Below are positions 38,860 through 47,516 of a stretch of 64,000 nt of DNA, piece after piece (position 1 is the first letter of the stretch; each line of letters opens with the position of its first letter). Made by a program: the position numbers and the translations under genes. The DNA is taken from NCBI GenBank assembly GCA_000785145.2, contig JSZA02000005.1:1-64000 (forward strand). The letters are read 5' to 3'. The stretch comes from Candidatus Thiomargarita nelsonii. Lineage in GTDB: Bacteria > Pseudomonadota > Gammaproteobacteria > Beggiatoales > Beggiatoaceae. The notes under the pieces were generated by a model. The model had not been told where the DNA came from and searched no databases. It was given only the letters and a program-made list of their open reading frames with translations.

Positions 38860-39969
38860 ATGTACTTTGAAATCTCCAGAAAAGATTTATTAAGCCCCTT
38901 AAAAATGATCACAGGGGTTGTTGAACAACGGCAAACCTTGCCGATTCTTGCTAATACCTTGGTCAGTGTCAAAGACAACAAGCTACATCTAACCGCCACT
39001 GATGCTGAAGTCGAAATGGCCTGTCGTTTGCCTTTGGATTCCACCTTGGGAACGGATAATGATGGTGAGACGACTTTACCCGCACGCAAATTTTTTGATA
39101 TTTGTAAATCGCTACCCGATGCGGCTGTCATTCAAGTCAACACGGAGGAAAATCAAGCGACTCTTAAAGCGGGCAACAGTAAATTCAAATTACAGACTTT
39201 GCCAGCCGAAGATTTTCCAAGCAGTCCTCAACTTTCTGAGCCGGCAGAATTTAATATCTCTCAAAAGCGTCTGAAAAATTCGCTTTCTAAAACATCGTTT
39301 TGCATAGCCACTAACGATGTGCGATATTATTTGACAGGTTTATTGCTAGAAATTGGTGATGGTAAAATCTCTTTAGTTGGTACAGATGGTCATAGAATGG
39401 CTGTGACACAACATGACTTTGAAAGTACACAAACCGCTAAAGTGATTATCCCACGCAAGGCGGTACTAGAGCTGTCAAAGCTACTCACAGACAGCGATTC
39501 TGATGTCAAAGTGTCAGTTGATGACAATCATATCCGATTTGAGTTCAATGAGTCATTGTCAATGAGTTCAAAACTCATTGATGGCAATTTTCCGGATTGG
39601 AACACAGTGCTACCGGTAAATCCTGACAAAATAGTTGTTGCCAACACCGAGCAAATGAAAGAGGGACTTTCCCGCGCCTCAATACTATCAAATGAAAAGT
39701 ATAAAGGTGTTAGGCTGATGTTGACACAGAATCTTTTGACGCTGAGTGGCAAAAATTCCTATCAGGAAGAGGCTACCGATGTCGTAGAGATTGAATACGA
39801 TGGTGATGAACTGGAGATCGGTTTTAATGGCATTTATCTTCTCGATGCCGTCAATGTGATTTCCACAAAATCGGTGCAACTTGCTTTTGGCGATTCTAAC
39901 AGTTCATGCTTAATTACTGAAGAGGATAACGAAGATAGTAAATTTATCGTTATGCCTATGCGTCTTTAG
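38860..39969 (+). CDS. dnaN: DNA polymerase III beta sliding clamp
   Basis: 369 residues. N-terminal MYFEISRKDLLSPLKMITGVVEQRQTLPILANTLV, middle YYLTGLLLEIGDGKISLVGTDGHRMAVTQH and C-terminal DSNSSCLITEEDNEDSKFIVMPMRL, all typical of DnaN, ending in the MPMRL signature. It forms the ring clamp for replication. dnaA is absent upstream and recF/gyrB are absent downstream, so the gene is separated from its usual neighbours. Confidence 0.97.
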   Translation: MYFEISRKDLLSPLKMITGVVEQRQTLPILANTLVSVKDNKLHLTATDAEVEMACRLPLDSTLGTDNDGETTLPARKFFDICKSLPDAAVIQVNTEENQATLKAGNSKFKLQTLPAEDFPSSPQLSEPAEFNISQKRLKNSLSKTSFCIATNDVRYYLTGLLLEIGDGKISLVGTDGHRMAVTQHDFESTQTAKVIIPRKAVLELSKLLTDSDSDVKVSVDDNHIRFEFNESLSMSSKLIDGNFPDWNTVLPVNPDKIVVANTEQMKEGLSRASILSNEKYKGVRLMLTQNLLTLSGKNSYQEEATDVVEIEYDGDELEIGFNGIYLLDAVNVISTKSVQLAFGDSNSSCLITEEDNEDSKFIVMPMRL

Positions 39970-39992
39970 ACCGATGAGGGTGGGCAACACCT

Positions 39993-40108
39993 CAATGCCA
40001 TTGGCGTAGGGGCGGGCAACCACTAGGGATTGCCCCTACACCCGCCCCTACGAGAAATCACGGTCCATGTAGGGGCTACCCTATCGGGTTTGCCCTTAAT
40101 TTAATGGC
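39993..40108. mobile_element. Degenerate MITE of the CAATGCC family
   Basis: Begins CAATGCCATTGGCGTAGGGGCGGG and ends TTAATTTAATGGC. The inner parts hold GGGCAACCACTAGGGATTGCCCC. Terminal repeats are eroded and the flanks (CAACACCT and CAACACTT) match in 7 of 8 positions. It is probably an old insertion. Confidence 0.6.
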
Positions 40109-40741
40109 AACACTTTGTCCACCCGATATTAGCTTATTTTAATTATATATAATAAAATTCTATTTTTTATCCTGTACAAAACACAAGGACAATTGATTTT
40201 TTTTATTTTTAGAGAGAGCGATGAGCTTGCAAAGACCTTGCTCGCAGTTGTTTATTTAAATTTTTCGCACGCATTTTAAGGCTTAAAGCACGAAATGCCA
40301 TTATTTTTTAAATGTAATTTTTTCCTCGTGTGAGCTTAATTAAGTTATTCCTAATATACTATAAGCTTAACATCAAATCGACTTTCGTTTAGTTTTTTAC
40401 AATTTTTAGTTTTTTATTTTTTTGTATATATTGAAGTTTTATGTTAAATATTGTGAATATAATATCGTTGAATTCATAAAACAGAACAATTATGAAAAAC
40501 AAGAGAAGTGAGGCGAGATATTTTCTCCCAAAAATTGAGCTACCATTGTTTTATTTTTCATCTTTTGTTAGACTCTTTGTCGCTTGATAATTGCCACTCT
40601 ATATTGTCACGACAATGATTATGTAAGTTATTATTTTTGATATATATTTAATAAAAATGACTCAATAATCCAATGTTGAAAGTCGGAGTGCGATTATCCT
40701 AGTCTAGTGGTCAACAAAATAATTTTATTTCATTTTATTTA
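40109..40741. other. AT-rich intergenic region upstream of the octaheme cytochrome gene
   Basis: About 630 bases, very AT-rich, with poly-T/poly-A stretches and no ORF of note on either strand. It probably holds the promoter of the cytochrome gene at 40804 and possibly regulatory sites. I did not find a convincing FNR box (TTGATNNNNATCAA) or DnaA boxes. Nothing else is recognised. Confidence 0.45.
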
Positions 40742-40746
40742 ATATA

Positions 40747-40770
40747 GGAGTCCAAGATTTATCTTGGAGG
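40747..40770. repeat. GGAGTCCAAGAT palindrome in the cytochrome leader
   Basis: A copy of the dispersed palindrome (GGAGTCCAAGAT / ATCTTGGAGG) 34 bases before the ATG of the octaheme cytochrome gene, so it would be in its 5' untranslated region and could form a hairpin in the mRNA. Confidence 0.75.
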
Positions 40771-40803
40771 TTATTTTTATTTATTTTAAGGAGAAAAAAG
40801 ATT

Positions 40804-42291
40804 ATGAGTCGGAAATTATGGGCATTTCTAGCAGGTGCCGCCATGCTATTGCTACAAACTGCCAGTATGGCAGCTGTGGAATCAGCGCCTGATGAAATCT
40901 CGGAAGAGACCAAAATCTGTGTAAAGTGTCATAAAAAGAGATCCCCGGGTATTGTGAAGCAATGGGAGAATAGTGCCCACTTTGGTAAAAACGTAGGTTG
41001 TTATGAATGTCATAAAGCCGAACCTGGTGATGTAGATGCTTTCTTGCATGAACAGAAAAAAGTCGGCAACAAGCACATTTCCATCATTGTTTCACCTAAA
41101 GACTGTGCTAACTGTCACGAAAAAGAAGTGACTGAATTTACCAATTCTCACCATTCCCAAGCGGCGCGTATTTTGGGCTCCATGGACAACTTGCTGGCTG
41201 AAGTGGTTGAAGGTAACAGGGGCATGATAACTGAAGCCCATCCTGAAGGCGTTTCTGCGGCGGTCGTCAATGGCTGTTGGCAATGTCACGGTACAGAAGT
41301 CAAAGTCTTGGATGAGGGCAGATTGGATCCCGCCACTTGGCCGAATACAGGGATTGGACGTCTTAATCCTGACGGTTCGAGAGGTAGCTGTACAGCCTGT
41401 CACTCGCGTCATGAATTCTCTGTCGCAGTGGCACGTAATCCTGAAAACTGCGGAAAATGCCACATGGGTCCGGATCATCCGCAATATGAAATTTATATAG
41501 AATCCAAGCACGGCATTGCCTTCAGGGCAAACACTGATAAGATGAACTTGGATGCTCACCCTTGGGTTGTCGGTAAAGATTATAGTGCCGCGCCTACCTG
41601 TGCCACCTGTCACATGAGTGCCACCAAAAATCAAGAAGTCAGCCATGACGTAGGCTTGCGTATTTCTTGGACTAATCGTCCTGCGATCTCAATTCGCCCC
41701 GAACTGACCGATGAGAAAATGGGTTTGCCAGGTGCCGACATCAAATGGGATGAACGCCGTGATAATATGAAAGACGTGTGTTCTAACTGCCACAGTTCTG
41801 AATTCGTTGATAACTTCTATGTTCAGTATGATGAACTGATTAAACTATACAACAATAAGTTTGGCAAACCGGGGCTGGCATTGATGAAGGTTGCCAAGCC
41901 GCTGCTAAAACCAGTTAAGTTTTCCAACAAAATTGAGTTTACTTGGTTTGAGATATGGCATCATGAAGGTCGCCGTGCTCGCCATGGTGCAGCCATGATG
42001 GGGCCAGATTATACCCATTGGCATGGTACTTATGAGGTTGGCAAGCATTTTTATAGCGAATTCATTCCTGAATTGGAAGAATTGGTTGAGGCTAATCTTG
42101 AATCCAGTGATCCTGTCAAAAGCAAAGCGGCTCATGATCTTGAGAAAAAAATTGAGGAAGTGCTAAACACGGATGATCATAAGTGGTATATCGGCAAAAT
42201 GGATGCTAAAGAAGCTGCAGTTCGTCAGAAAGTTACTGATGATTTCATAAAAAGATACGGTAAGCATGAAGCCATAGAGAAGAAAGAATAA
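40804..42291 (+). CDS. hao: Octaheme c-type cytochrome of the hydroxylamine oxidoreductase family
   Basis: 495 residues. A signal peptide (MSRKLWAFLAGAAMLLLQTASMAA) sends it to the periplasm. Eight haem-binding CxxCH motifs are present: CVKCH, CYECH, CANCH, CWQCH, CTACH, CGKCH, CATCH and CSNCH. The length and motif spacing match octaheme HAO. Near the C-terminus the sequence PDYTHWHGTYEVGKHF contains a Tyr in the region where HAO proper has the cross-linking tyrosine; whether it aligns exactly needs checking. HAO homologues in sulfur bacteria may oxidise hydroxylamine or reduce nitrite/NO. The start has AAGGAG upstream. It stands alone with its own terminator. Confidence 0.88.
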   Translation: MSRKLWAFLAGAAMLLLQTASMAAVESAPDEISEETKICVKCHKKRSPGIVKQWENSAHFGKNVGCYECHKAEPGDVDAFLHEQKKVGNKHISIIVSPKDCANCHEKEVTEFTNSHHSQAARILGSMDNLLAEVVEGNRGMITEAHPEGVSAAVVNGCWQCHGTEVKVLDEGRLDPATWPNTGIGRLNPDGSRGSCTACHSRHEFSVAVARNPENCGKCHMGPDHPQYEIYIESKHGIAFRANTDKMNLDAHPWVVGKDYSAAPTCATCHMSATKNQEVSHDVGLRISWTNRPAISIRPELTDEKMGLPGADIKWDERRDNMKDVCSNCHSSEFVDNFYVQYDELIKLYNNKFGKPGLALMKVAKPLLKPVKFSNKIEFTWFEIWHHEGRRARHGAAMMGPDYTHWHGTYEVGKHFYSEFIPELEELVEANLESSDPVKSKAAHDLEKKIEEVLNTDDHKWYIGKMDAKEAAVRQKVTDDFIKRYGKHEAIEKKE

Positions 42292-42316
42292 ATAAGGATT
42301 TGGACTTTTTGTAGTA

Positions 42317-42655
42317 TTAAAGCCCTCTGCCAGTATTTGGTGAGGGCTTTTTTTTTGGCGAACAAGGATTAGTTAGGGCTATTTTTAGAACAATATGATC
42401 TTTAAAAATAACATCTGTTGAGACTTTAGGTAATGATTTATGATAGCCTAAAATCAACAAATTATGGATAGCTTCTTCAATTTCTTTTTTTAAGGTATTG
42501 AAATTTTCAGCTTCTAATACTAGTCCTTGAATATCTCTACTTGTTGCGACAAAAACATTTTCCTCATCATCATAAATAAAATTAATATTTATTGTGATTG
42601 TTATCCCTATTCTGGCTAAAAACCATGAGAATGGGTATCTTAATGGATAACTCAT
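42317..42655 (-). CDS. DUF1902 (HicB-like) protein
   Basis: 112 residues, MSYPLRYPFSWFLARIGITITININFIYDDEENVFVATSRDIQGLVLEAENFNTLKKEIEEAIHNLLI. This is the typical HicB-like antitoxin pattern of DUF1902 proteins. The last 15 codons run through the convergent terminator and may not be native. No HicA-like toxin gene is next to it; the upstream side is taken by the 148 bp repeat (42728-42875), so a partner may have been lost. Confidence 0.7.
   Translation of the reverse strand: MSYPLRYPFSWFLARIGITITININFIYDDEENVFVATSRDIQGLVLEAENFNTLKKEIEEAIHNLLILGYHKSLPKVSTDVIFKDHIVLKIALTNPCSPKKKPSPNTGRGL
42319..42357 (+). terminator. Rho-independent terminator behind the octaheme cytochrome
   Basis: AAAGCCCTC pairs with GAGGGCTTT around TGCCAGTATTTGGT, followed by a run of T. 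About 28 bases after the stop. A clear intrinsic terminator. Confidence 0.85.
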
Positions 42656-42727
42656 AATACACCTCTGTAATAATTATTATTTGATATAAAATAAGCATAT
42701 TTGTCATAGATGTCAAGTCAAAATTTT

Positions 42728-42875
42728 CTCGTTCCCTTAGCGAAGCGCACTCCTTTAGATATGAGTATATAAGCAATTGAAATAAAAGTATATTTGTAGG
42801 GTGCGTCCTACGCACCCTGACGCTCAATGCGGTGCGTAGGACGCACTCTACAAAATATCGTAAATGGACTTGTAT
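42728..42875. repeat. About 148 bp dispersed repeat, copy 2
   Basis: Aligns along its whole length to 13131-13278, beginning CTCGTTCCCTTAGCGAAGCG and ending near TAAATGGACTTGTAT. The internal palindrome differs (GGTGCGTCCTACGCACC). Another MITE follows directly. Confidence 0.75.
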
Positions 42876-42892
42876 CGACGCTCAATGCCATT

Positions 42893-43019
42893 AAGTTAAG
42901 ACTATGTAGGGTGGATTAAGCGATAGCGTATCCACCAAAACTTATATATTAATCAGGTGGATACGCTCCGCTTAATCCACCCTACATGTATGGTTTTTTT
43001 GCGATACTTAATGGCATTG
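42893..43019. mobile_element. MITE, 127 bp, imperfect TSD
   Basis: CAATGCCATTAAGTTAAG at the left and ACTTAATGGCATTG at the right, with the GTAGGGTGGATTAAGCG / CGCTTAATCCACCCTAC interior. Flanks GTATCGACGCT and GCCTCGACGCT agree in 9 of 11 positions, so the insertion is older than the others. Confidence 0.85.
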
Positions 43020-43083
43020 GCCTCGACGCTCCGCGTCGAAAAAAAAGGAAAAATAATGAGCACTCCACATAACAAAACCAGAT

Positions 43084-43596
43084 ATGGCATGGCCACAATC
43101 AAGAATCGAAACTTGTCTTGAAGAACTAGAAATCATAAAACCATTTATTATACTCTCAGGCGGTTGGGCTTGGCATTTTATGTCTCCGGTGGGGCATGTT
43201 GAATACAAACATGCTCATGATCATAAAGACATAGATATCTTTGTATTCCCAGAAAATGTGGCTACAGTCGTGAGCATTCTAAAAAGTAGAAACTTTGAAA
43301 AGGTATGGACAAAATACGATAAGTTGCCAAGTCCAGAAGACTTTAGGCGTTATGAAAAACGTGTAGATGAAAAAATTTCAGTCAAAGTCACAATAGACTT
43401 TTTTGTCCGTTCTGAAATCCCATATAAAGAAATCGACGGCTGGAAAATTATAGCGCCTCGCTTTCTTCTCAGCTTGTACAAAACTATCCACTCAAGTGAC
43501 ACCTGTTTTGCTGTTCAAGCGGCAGCCAAATTGCTTGAACAAGGCATTGATCCTGTCGGTTGTTCAAAATTAGTAGAAATACCATCTGCTTTATGA
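43084..43596 (+). CDS. Nucleotidyltransferase-fold protein
   Basis: 170 residues. SGGWAWHFMS (glycine pair), then HKDIDIFVFPE (Asp-x-Asp) and VTIDFFV (third Asp) give the nucleotidyltransferase superfamily metal site, like lincosamide-type or AbiEii-like nucleotidyltransferases. The annotated ATG has no good ribosome site; a well-placed AAGGAAAAATA-ATG at 43056 is out of frame by one base, so a recent frameshift at the 5' end is possible (that start gives MSTPHNKTRYGM). The substrate is unknown. The LRR gene follows after 22 bases. Confidence 0.65.
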   Translation: MAWPQSRIETCLEELEIIKPFIILSGGWAWHFMSPVGHVEYKHAHDHKDIDIFVFPENVATVVSILKSRNFEKVWTKYDKLPSPEDFRRYEKRVDEKISVKVTIDFFVRSEIPYKEIDGWKIIAPRFLLSLYKTIHSSDTCFAVQAAAKLLEQGIDPVGCSKLVEIPSAL

Positions 43597-43618
43597 ATAC
43601 AAAGGAGATTGTTTACCA

Positions 43619-45190
43619 ATGAAAAACGCTAGTATTTTGTGGGCATTGTTAATATTGACCTTTAGCACATTACAAGCAGCAGAAACGGTAGAACTCTGCA
43701 CTGCTATAGATGGTTCAGGCAGTATAGGCTATAGTGATTTTCAATTGCAGATAGAAGGATTGGCGAGAGCCATTGAAAAATCTTCTGTAGTGCCTCAAAA
43801 TAGCAGAGTCACTCTATCCATCGTGCAATTTTCAGGCGGCGTTCGCGTTGAGGTGACTCCCACACTCATAGATAGTCAAGCGACTGCTGATGCTGTAGCG
43901 GCTCAAGTTCGTGCGATGAATCAAATGGGTGGTGGCACTAATATTCCGGGCGCCATTGATGCTTGTACTCAACAATTTAGATTCACAGCAGACAAACAAG
44001 TCATTGATGTTTCTACCGATGGTGAAAGTTCAGACTCTTCAGAAGCCTCAACAAGGGCGATAGCAGCCGGTGTGGACGTTATCAATGCTTTGGGTGTAGG
44101 ATGGGGTATAAATATTGGCGAATTGCGATCCCTAGTCAGACCTCAACCCGCTTCTGAGTTTCCAAAAAAAGGCTTTGTCCATATAGCCCCTAGTTTTAAC
44201 GAGTACGCTAAGGCTATTAAATCAAAGATAGCCGCTGAAACGGGACAACTGCTCAAAATTAAATGTACGCAACTTCCTCAAGTCGAGTGTAATGGTTTGG
44301 TGGAACTTTATTATCGTACAAAGGGGTATTATTGGAAAGAAAGTTGGAGTGCAGACCAAACACATTGCGATTGGAAGGGAATAACTTGTCAAGATGGACA
44401 TGTCACTCAAATTGATCTCAGTGCAAATAAACTCAAGGGAAAAATTCCACGATCAATTGGTTACTACTTTAGTCACTTGTCACGCCTTAACTTAGCTGAC
44501 AATCAACTGAGTGGCACCATTCCATCTTCTCTGGGATATTTGAGTCAGTTACAATATCTGGCATTGAATAATAATCAACTCAATGGTTCTATCCCGGGTT
44601 CCATCGCTTATATAAAACAACTACAAACCCTTAACTTGAATGACAATCAACTGAGTGGTTTGCTCCCAACATTTTTTGACAATTTGAAAGAATTACAACG
44701 GTTTGATATTAGCAATAATCAATTGACTGGTTTCTTACCCGTTTTTAATCATCCAGTGTCTTTTGATTTGTCTGGTAATCAAATTATTGTTGGTCCTGCT
44801 ATTTGTTCAAATGTTGTTGAGATTCCGCAATCTGAATGTCATGCTTTGGTACATTTTTATTATAGTACTGATGGAAAAAATTGGAAAGATAACACCGGCT
44901 GGAATATGACAAATGCACCTTGTGATTGGAAAGGCGTCTCATGTAGCGATGGACATGTCACTCAAATTAACCTCATTGATAATCAACTCAAAGGTTATAT
45001 ACCTGAGTCAATTGGGAACTTAAATAAGTTAGAAAAGTTATACATTTCTAAGAATCAATTTTCATGTGATGAAATTCCATCATCGTTGATAAACGACTGT
45101 CGTGTAGATAAAGTGTCCACAACCACTCTGATCTCAATCGCAATTGGTTCTGCTATTGCCATTGGGCTGGCGTTTCTTTTTCTTTTATGA
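43619..45190 (+). CDS. Secreted VWA-domain protein with plant-type leucine-rich repeats and C-terminal anchor
   Basis: 523 residues. Signal peptide MKNASILWALLILTFSTLQAA. The VWA domain of DUF1194 type has MIDAS motif DGSGSIG (near residue 30), GGGTNIPGAID and VSTDGESSDSSEA. From about residue 215 come plant-like LRR units, each block opened by a cap (CNGLVELYYRTKG...CDWKGITC and CHALVHFYYSTDG...CDWKGVSC) and followed by repeats of the LxLxxNQLSGTIPxSL form. Residues 503-521 form a hydrophobic C-terminal helix (LISIAIGSAIAIGLAFLFLL). An extracellular binding or adhesion role is likely. The combination is unusual. Confidence 0.8.
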   Translation: MKNASILWALLILTFSTLQAAETVELCTAIDGSGSIGYSDFQLQIEGLARAIEKSSVVPQNSRVTLSIVQFSGGVRVEVTPTLIDSQATADAVAAQVRAMNQMGGGTNIPGAIDACTQQFRFTADKQVIDVSTDGESSDSSEASTRAIAAGVDVINALGVGWGINIGELRSLVRPQPASEFPKKGFVHIAPSFNEYAKAIKSKIAAETGQLLKIKCTQLPQVECNGLVELYYRTKGYYWKESWSADQTHCDWKGITCQDGHVTQIDLSANKLKGKIPRSIGYYFSHLSRLNLADNQLSGTIPSSLGYLSQLQYLALNNNQLNGSIPGSIAYIKQLQTLNLNDNQLSGLLPTFFDNLKELQRFDISNNQLTGFLPVFNHPVSFDLSGNQIIVGPAICSNVVEIPQSECHALVHFYYSTDGKNWKDNTGWNMTNAPCDWKGVSCSDGHVTQINLIDNQLKGYIPESIGNLNKLEKLYISKNQFSCDEIPSSLINDCRVDKVSTTTLISIAIGSAIAIGLAFLFLL

Positions 45191-45208
45191 GACAAGTATA
45201 AATCCCAT

Positions 45209-45232
45209 AGGAGTCCAAGATTTATCTTGGCG
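45209..45232. repeat. GGAGTCCAAGAT palindrome
   Basis: A copy about 18 bases after the VWA-LRR stop. It could act as transcript end, but it is one of the dispersed family. Confidence 0.7.
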
Positions 45233-45369
45233 CCCTCACGAGATGAACATTTCATATCTGGTTGAAAATTGGCAATTGCAATCCTAAGTTGTTGCCATTG
45301 GAGGGCGGGAGAGTCTAAGCCCCGCCTGATAAAATTCATCCAGTCACAACATCGCGCACCAGAACAAAC

Positions 45370-46174
45370 ATGCAACAACTCTTTAAACACCAACAAAATA
45401 TAATTGGCACATTTGCACAGCACAAAGTCGCCGCCAACCTCCTAATGCTGATAATGCTCCTATCGGGCGTCTGGGGTTTGAGCAAACTCAACACCCAATT
45501 TCTCCCCAATTTCGCATTAGATGTTATCATTGTGACAGTCGTTTGGACGGGATCAACGGCTGAGGATGTGGAAATTTCTATCACTCGCCCCATTGAGCAA
45601 GAATTCCACCTCCACCAACGGCTTTTCTACGATTGTCTTAGAATATGAAGAAGGCAGCGACATGGGGTGGGCGCTCGATCAAGTCAAAGAAAAAGTCGCC
45701 TTATTGCGTCACTTACCCTCCGATGCCGAAAAACCCGAAATCAGTCGAGCCGCCCATTATGAACAAATTGCCCGTGTACTCATTACGGGTCCCTCAGATG
45801 TCAACGAATTACGCCATTACTACCGCCAGGTGTCAAATTGCAACTATATGACCAAACATGGGAAATGATTGATGAGCGCATATCATTATTAAAGTGCTGA
45901 AAACCTTTCAAGGCATCGAATCGGTTGGGCGGCAATTACGCGCCGCCTTTGATGGACACTTAACACAGATTTATCAAGAGGGAGATGATGAAATTGAAGT
46001 GCGTGTTGTATTACCGGATAATGAGCACTATAATTACCCAATGGTGCCCGTGTGCCATTTTCGACGGCTGTGCAAATCACAACGCGGCGAGGCTTTGAAT
46101 CCATACGCCATGCCGAGCTTAGCAGCGATACTGACAGCATATGTCGATAAAGCGGTTAATAACAGCAATCGATA
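45370..46174 (+). pseudogene. RND efflux pump gene, decayed copy A
   Basis: Begins exactly like the intact gene at 49780 (MQQLFKHQQNIIGTFAQHKVAANLL), but carries several deletions. Between two GAATT repeats 32 bases are lost at about 45604. A larger piece is lost at about 45815 (LRH joined to YYRQVSN), another near 45893, and more at 45915-46060. The last recognisable part is the IESVGRQLRAAFDGHLTQIYQEG segment and DKAVNNSNR. The upstream 40 bases (AGTCACAACATCGCGCACCAGAAC) are also shared with the intact copy. It cannot make a pump. Confidence 0.85.
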
Positions 46175-46223
46175 AAACCTAAATAAATCTAGTCTGACCC
46201 AAGATGCTAAAATGGAGTTAAAA

Positions 46224-47516
46224 ATGTACCTAAGCAAAGTAACATTCAAAAATGTTCAAGGATTTGAAAATTTAACGATTGATTTTATGGGCAACCATAA
46301 TAATGTACAGATGTCTTCCCTATTTTTAGGAAATAATAGTGCTGGAAAAACCGCATTTCTCCGCTCTCTCGCTTTGGGAATGTGCGACGAAACAGGGGCT
46401 GCGGGACTTATCGAAAATTTTCGGTGGGCTTTTATTAGGCAAGGTGAAAAGGAAGCTATTGTTAATATTGAATTTATGAGTCCTCATGGTCAATATCGTA
46501 TTGTGACAGTTGTAAAACGTATCAGCACACAAGAGCGATTAAGACAACAATATTACCATCTTTCTGAAACTCAACAAATGAGAGAAATACCACCAGAAGA
46601 TTTTCCCTGGCAGAATTTATTTGTTTGTGGTTATGGTGCAGGACGACTTTTTGGAGAATCAACAAAAGCTTATGAAAAATATAGGATACGAGAAGCCATT
46701 ACAACTTTATTTCGCTATGATTATCCTCTGCTGTACCCAGAATTAAGCCTACACAGACTTATCAGGGCAACAACGGGCAAAAAAGATGAAATAGACACTC
46801 TTCAACATTTCCTGACATTGATGGATGATTTGTTTATGTTAGCGGAACTAGAAACAATTGAATTAACAGATAATGGAATTGAAGTAGTCAGTGAAAAAGA
46901 GCGTATTTCCCTATTAGCGCATGGCGATGGTTATAAAAATACCGCGACTTGGGTATTAGATATGATCACTTGGAAAATGTTAGCCGATCAGAATTTCCAT
47001 CCACAAGAAATGGCAGGGATTGTCTTACTTGATGAAGTAGAACAACATCTACACCCAAAATGGCAACGCCATATTATTAGGCTTTTAAGACAGCAATTTC
47101 CAAACATTCAATGGATTATGACTACTCATTCTCCCTTATGCGCTGCTGGTATTGCGGATTTACCAGATGAGGAAGGTCAGTTATTGCGATTTAATAAAGA
47201 ACATCAAGGTTTTATTAAACTTATGGAAATTGCTTCGTTACGTGGTTTGAAAGCCGATCAGGTATTGACTTCTCCCGCTTTTGGACTTGCCACAACACGT
47301 AATCCAGAGATAGCCGAAAAACTGAATTATTTTAGTACTCTCTATTTAAAAGAATCCAGAACATCGCAAGAAGAACATGAATTTTTGGAACTCAGCGATT
47401 ACCTAAATCAGCAGTTACCTGAACCGGCTGAAGATAGCGAAACTAGAGTGATGCAATCTAAATTAAAAAAAATGTTGGGCGATTTAGCTATGCTCTCTAA
47501 TGGAGGCGCCTCATGA
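46224..47516 (+). CDS. Septu-like AAA/SMC-type ATPase (PtuA-like)
   Basis: 430 residues from ATG 46224 (MYLSKVTFKN), chosen because GGAG lies six bases upstream; an ATG at 46212 is also in frame. The ATPase has Walker A LGNNSAGKTAFL, Walker B GIVLLDEVEQHLHPKWQR and THSPLCAAG (H-loop), as in the ATPases of Septu and OLD-like systems. The HNH gene begins inside its stop (ATGA overlap at 47513), the standard PtuA-PtuB arrangement. In Septu the ATPase regulates the HNH nuclease during phage infection; here the nuclease is truncated. Confidence 0.8.
   Translation: MYLSKVTFKNVQGFENLTIDFMGNHNNVQMSSLFLGNNSAGKTAFLRSLALGMCDETGAAGLIENFRWAFIRQGEKEAIVNIEFMSPHGQYRIVTVVKRISTQERLRQQYYHLSETQQMREIPPEDFPWQNLFVCGYGAGRLFGESTKAYEKYRIREAITTLFRYDYPLLYPELSLHRLIRATTGKKDEIDTLQHFLTLMDDLFMLAELETIELTDNGIEVVSEKERISLLAHGDGYKNTATWVLDMITWKMLADQNFHPQEMAGIVLLDEVEQHLHPKWQRHIIRLLRQQFPNIQWIMTTHSPLCAAGIADLPDEEGQLLRFNKEHQGFIKLMEIASLRGLKADQVLTSPAFGLATTRNPEIAEKLNYFSTLYLKESRTSQEEHEFLELSDYLNQQLPEPAEDSETRVMQSKLKKMLGDLAMLSNGGAS

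Noticed and set aside
41092..41646. Minus-strand ORF of 184 codons within the octaheme cytochrome
   Set aside because: It is opposite the CxxCH-rich coding sequence, whose composition opens the reverse frame; no recognisable protein.
42317..42357. The terminator might be an internal part of the DUF1902 gene rather than a terminator
   Set aside because: The stem with following T-run lies 28 bases behind the cytochrome stop and has the intrinsic-terminator form; the overlap affects only the atypical last codons of the DUF1902 frame.
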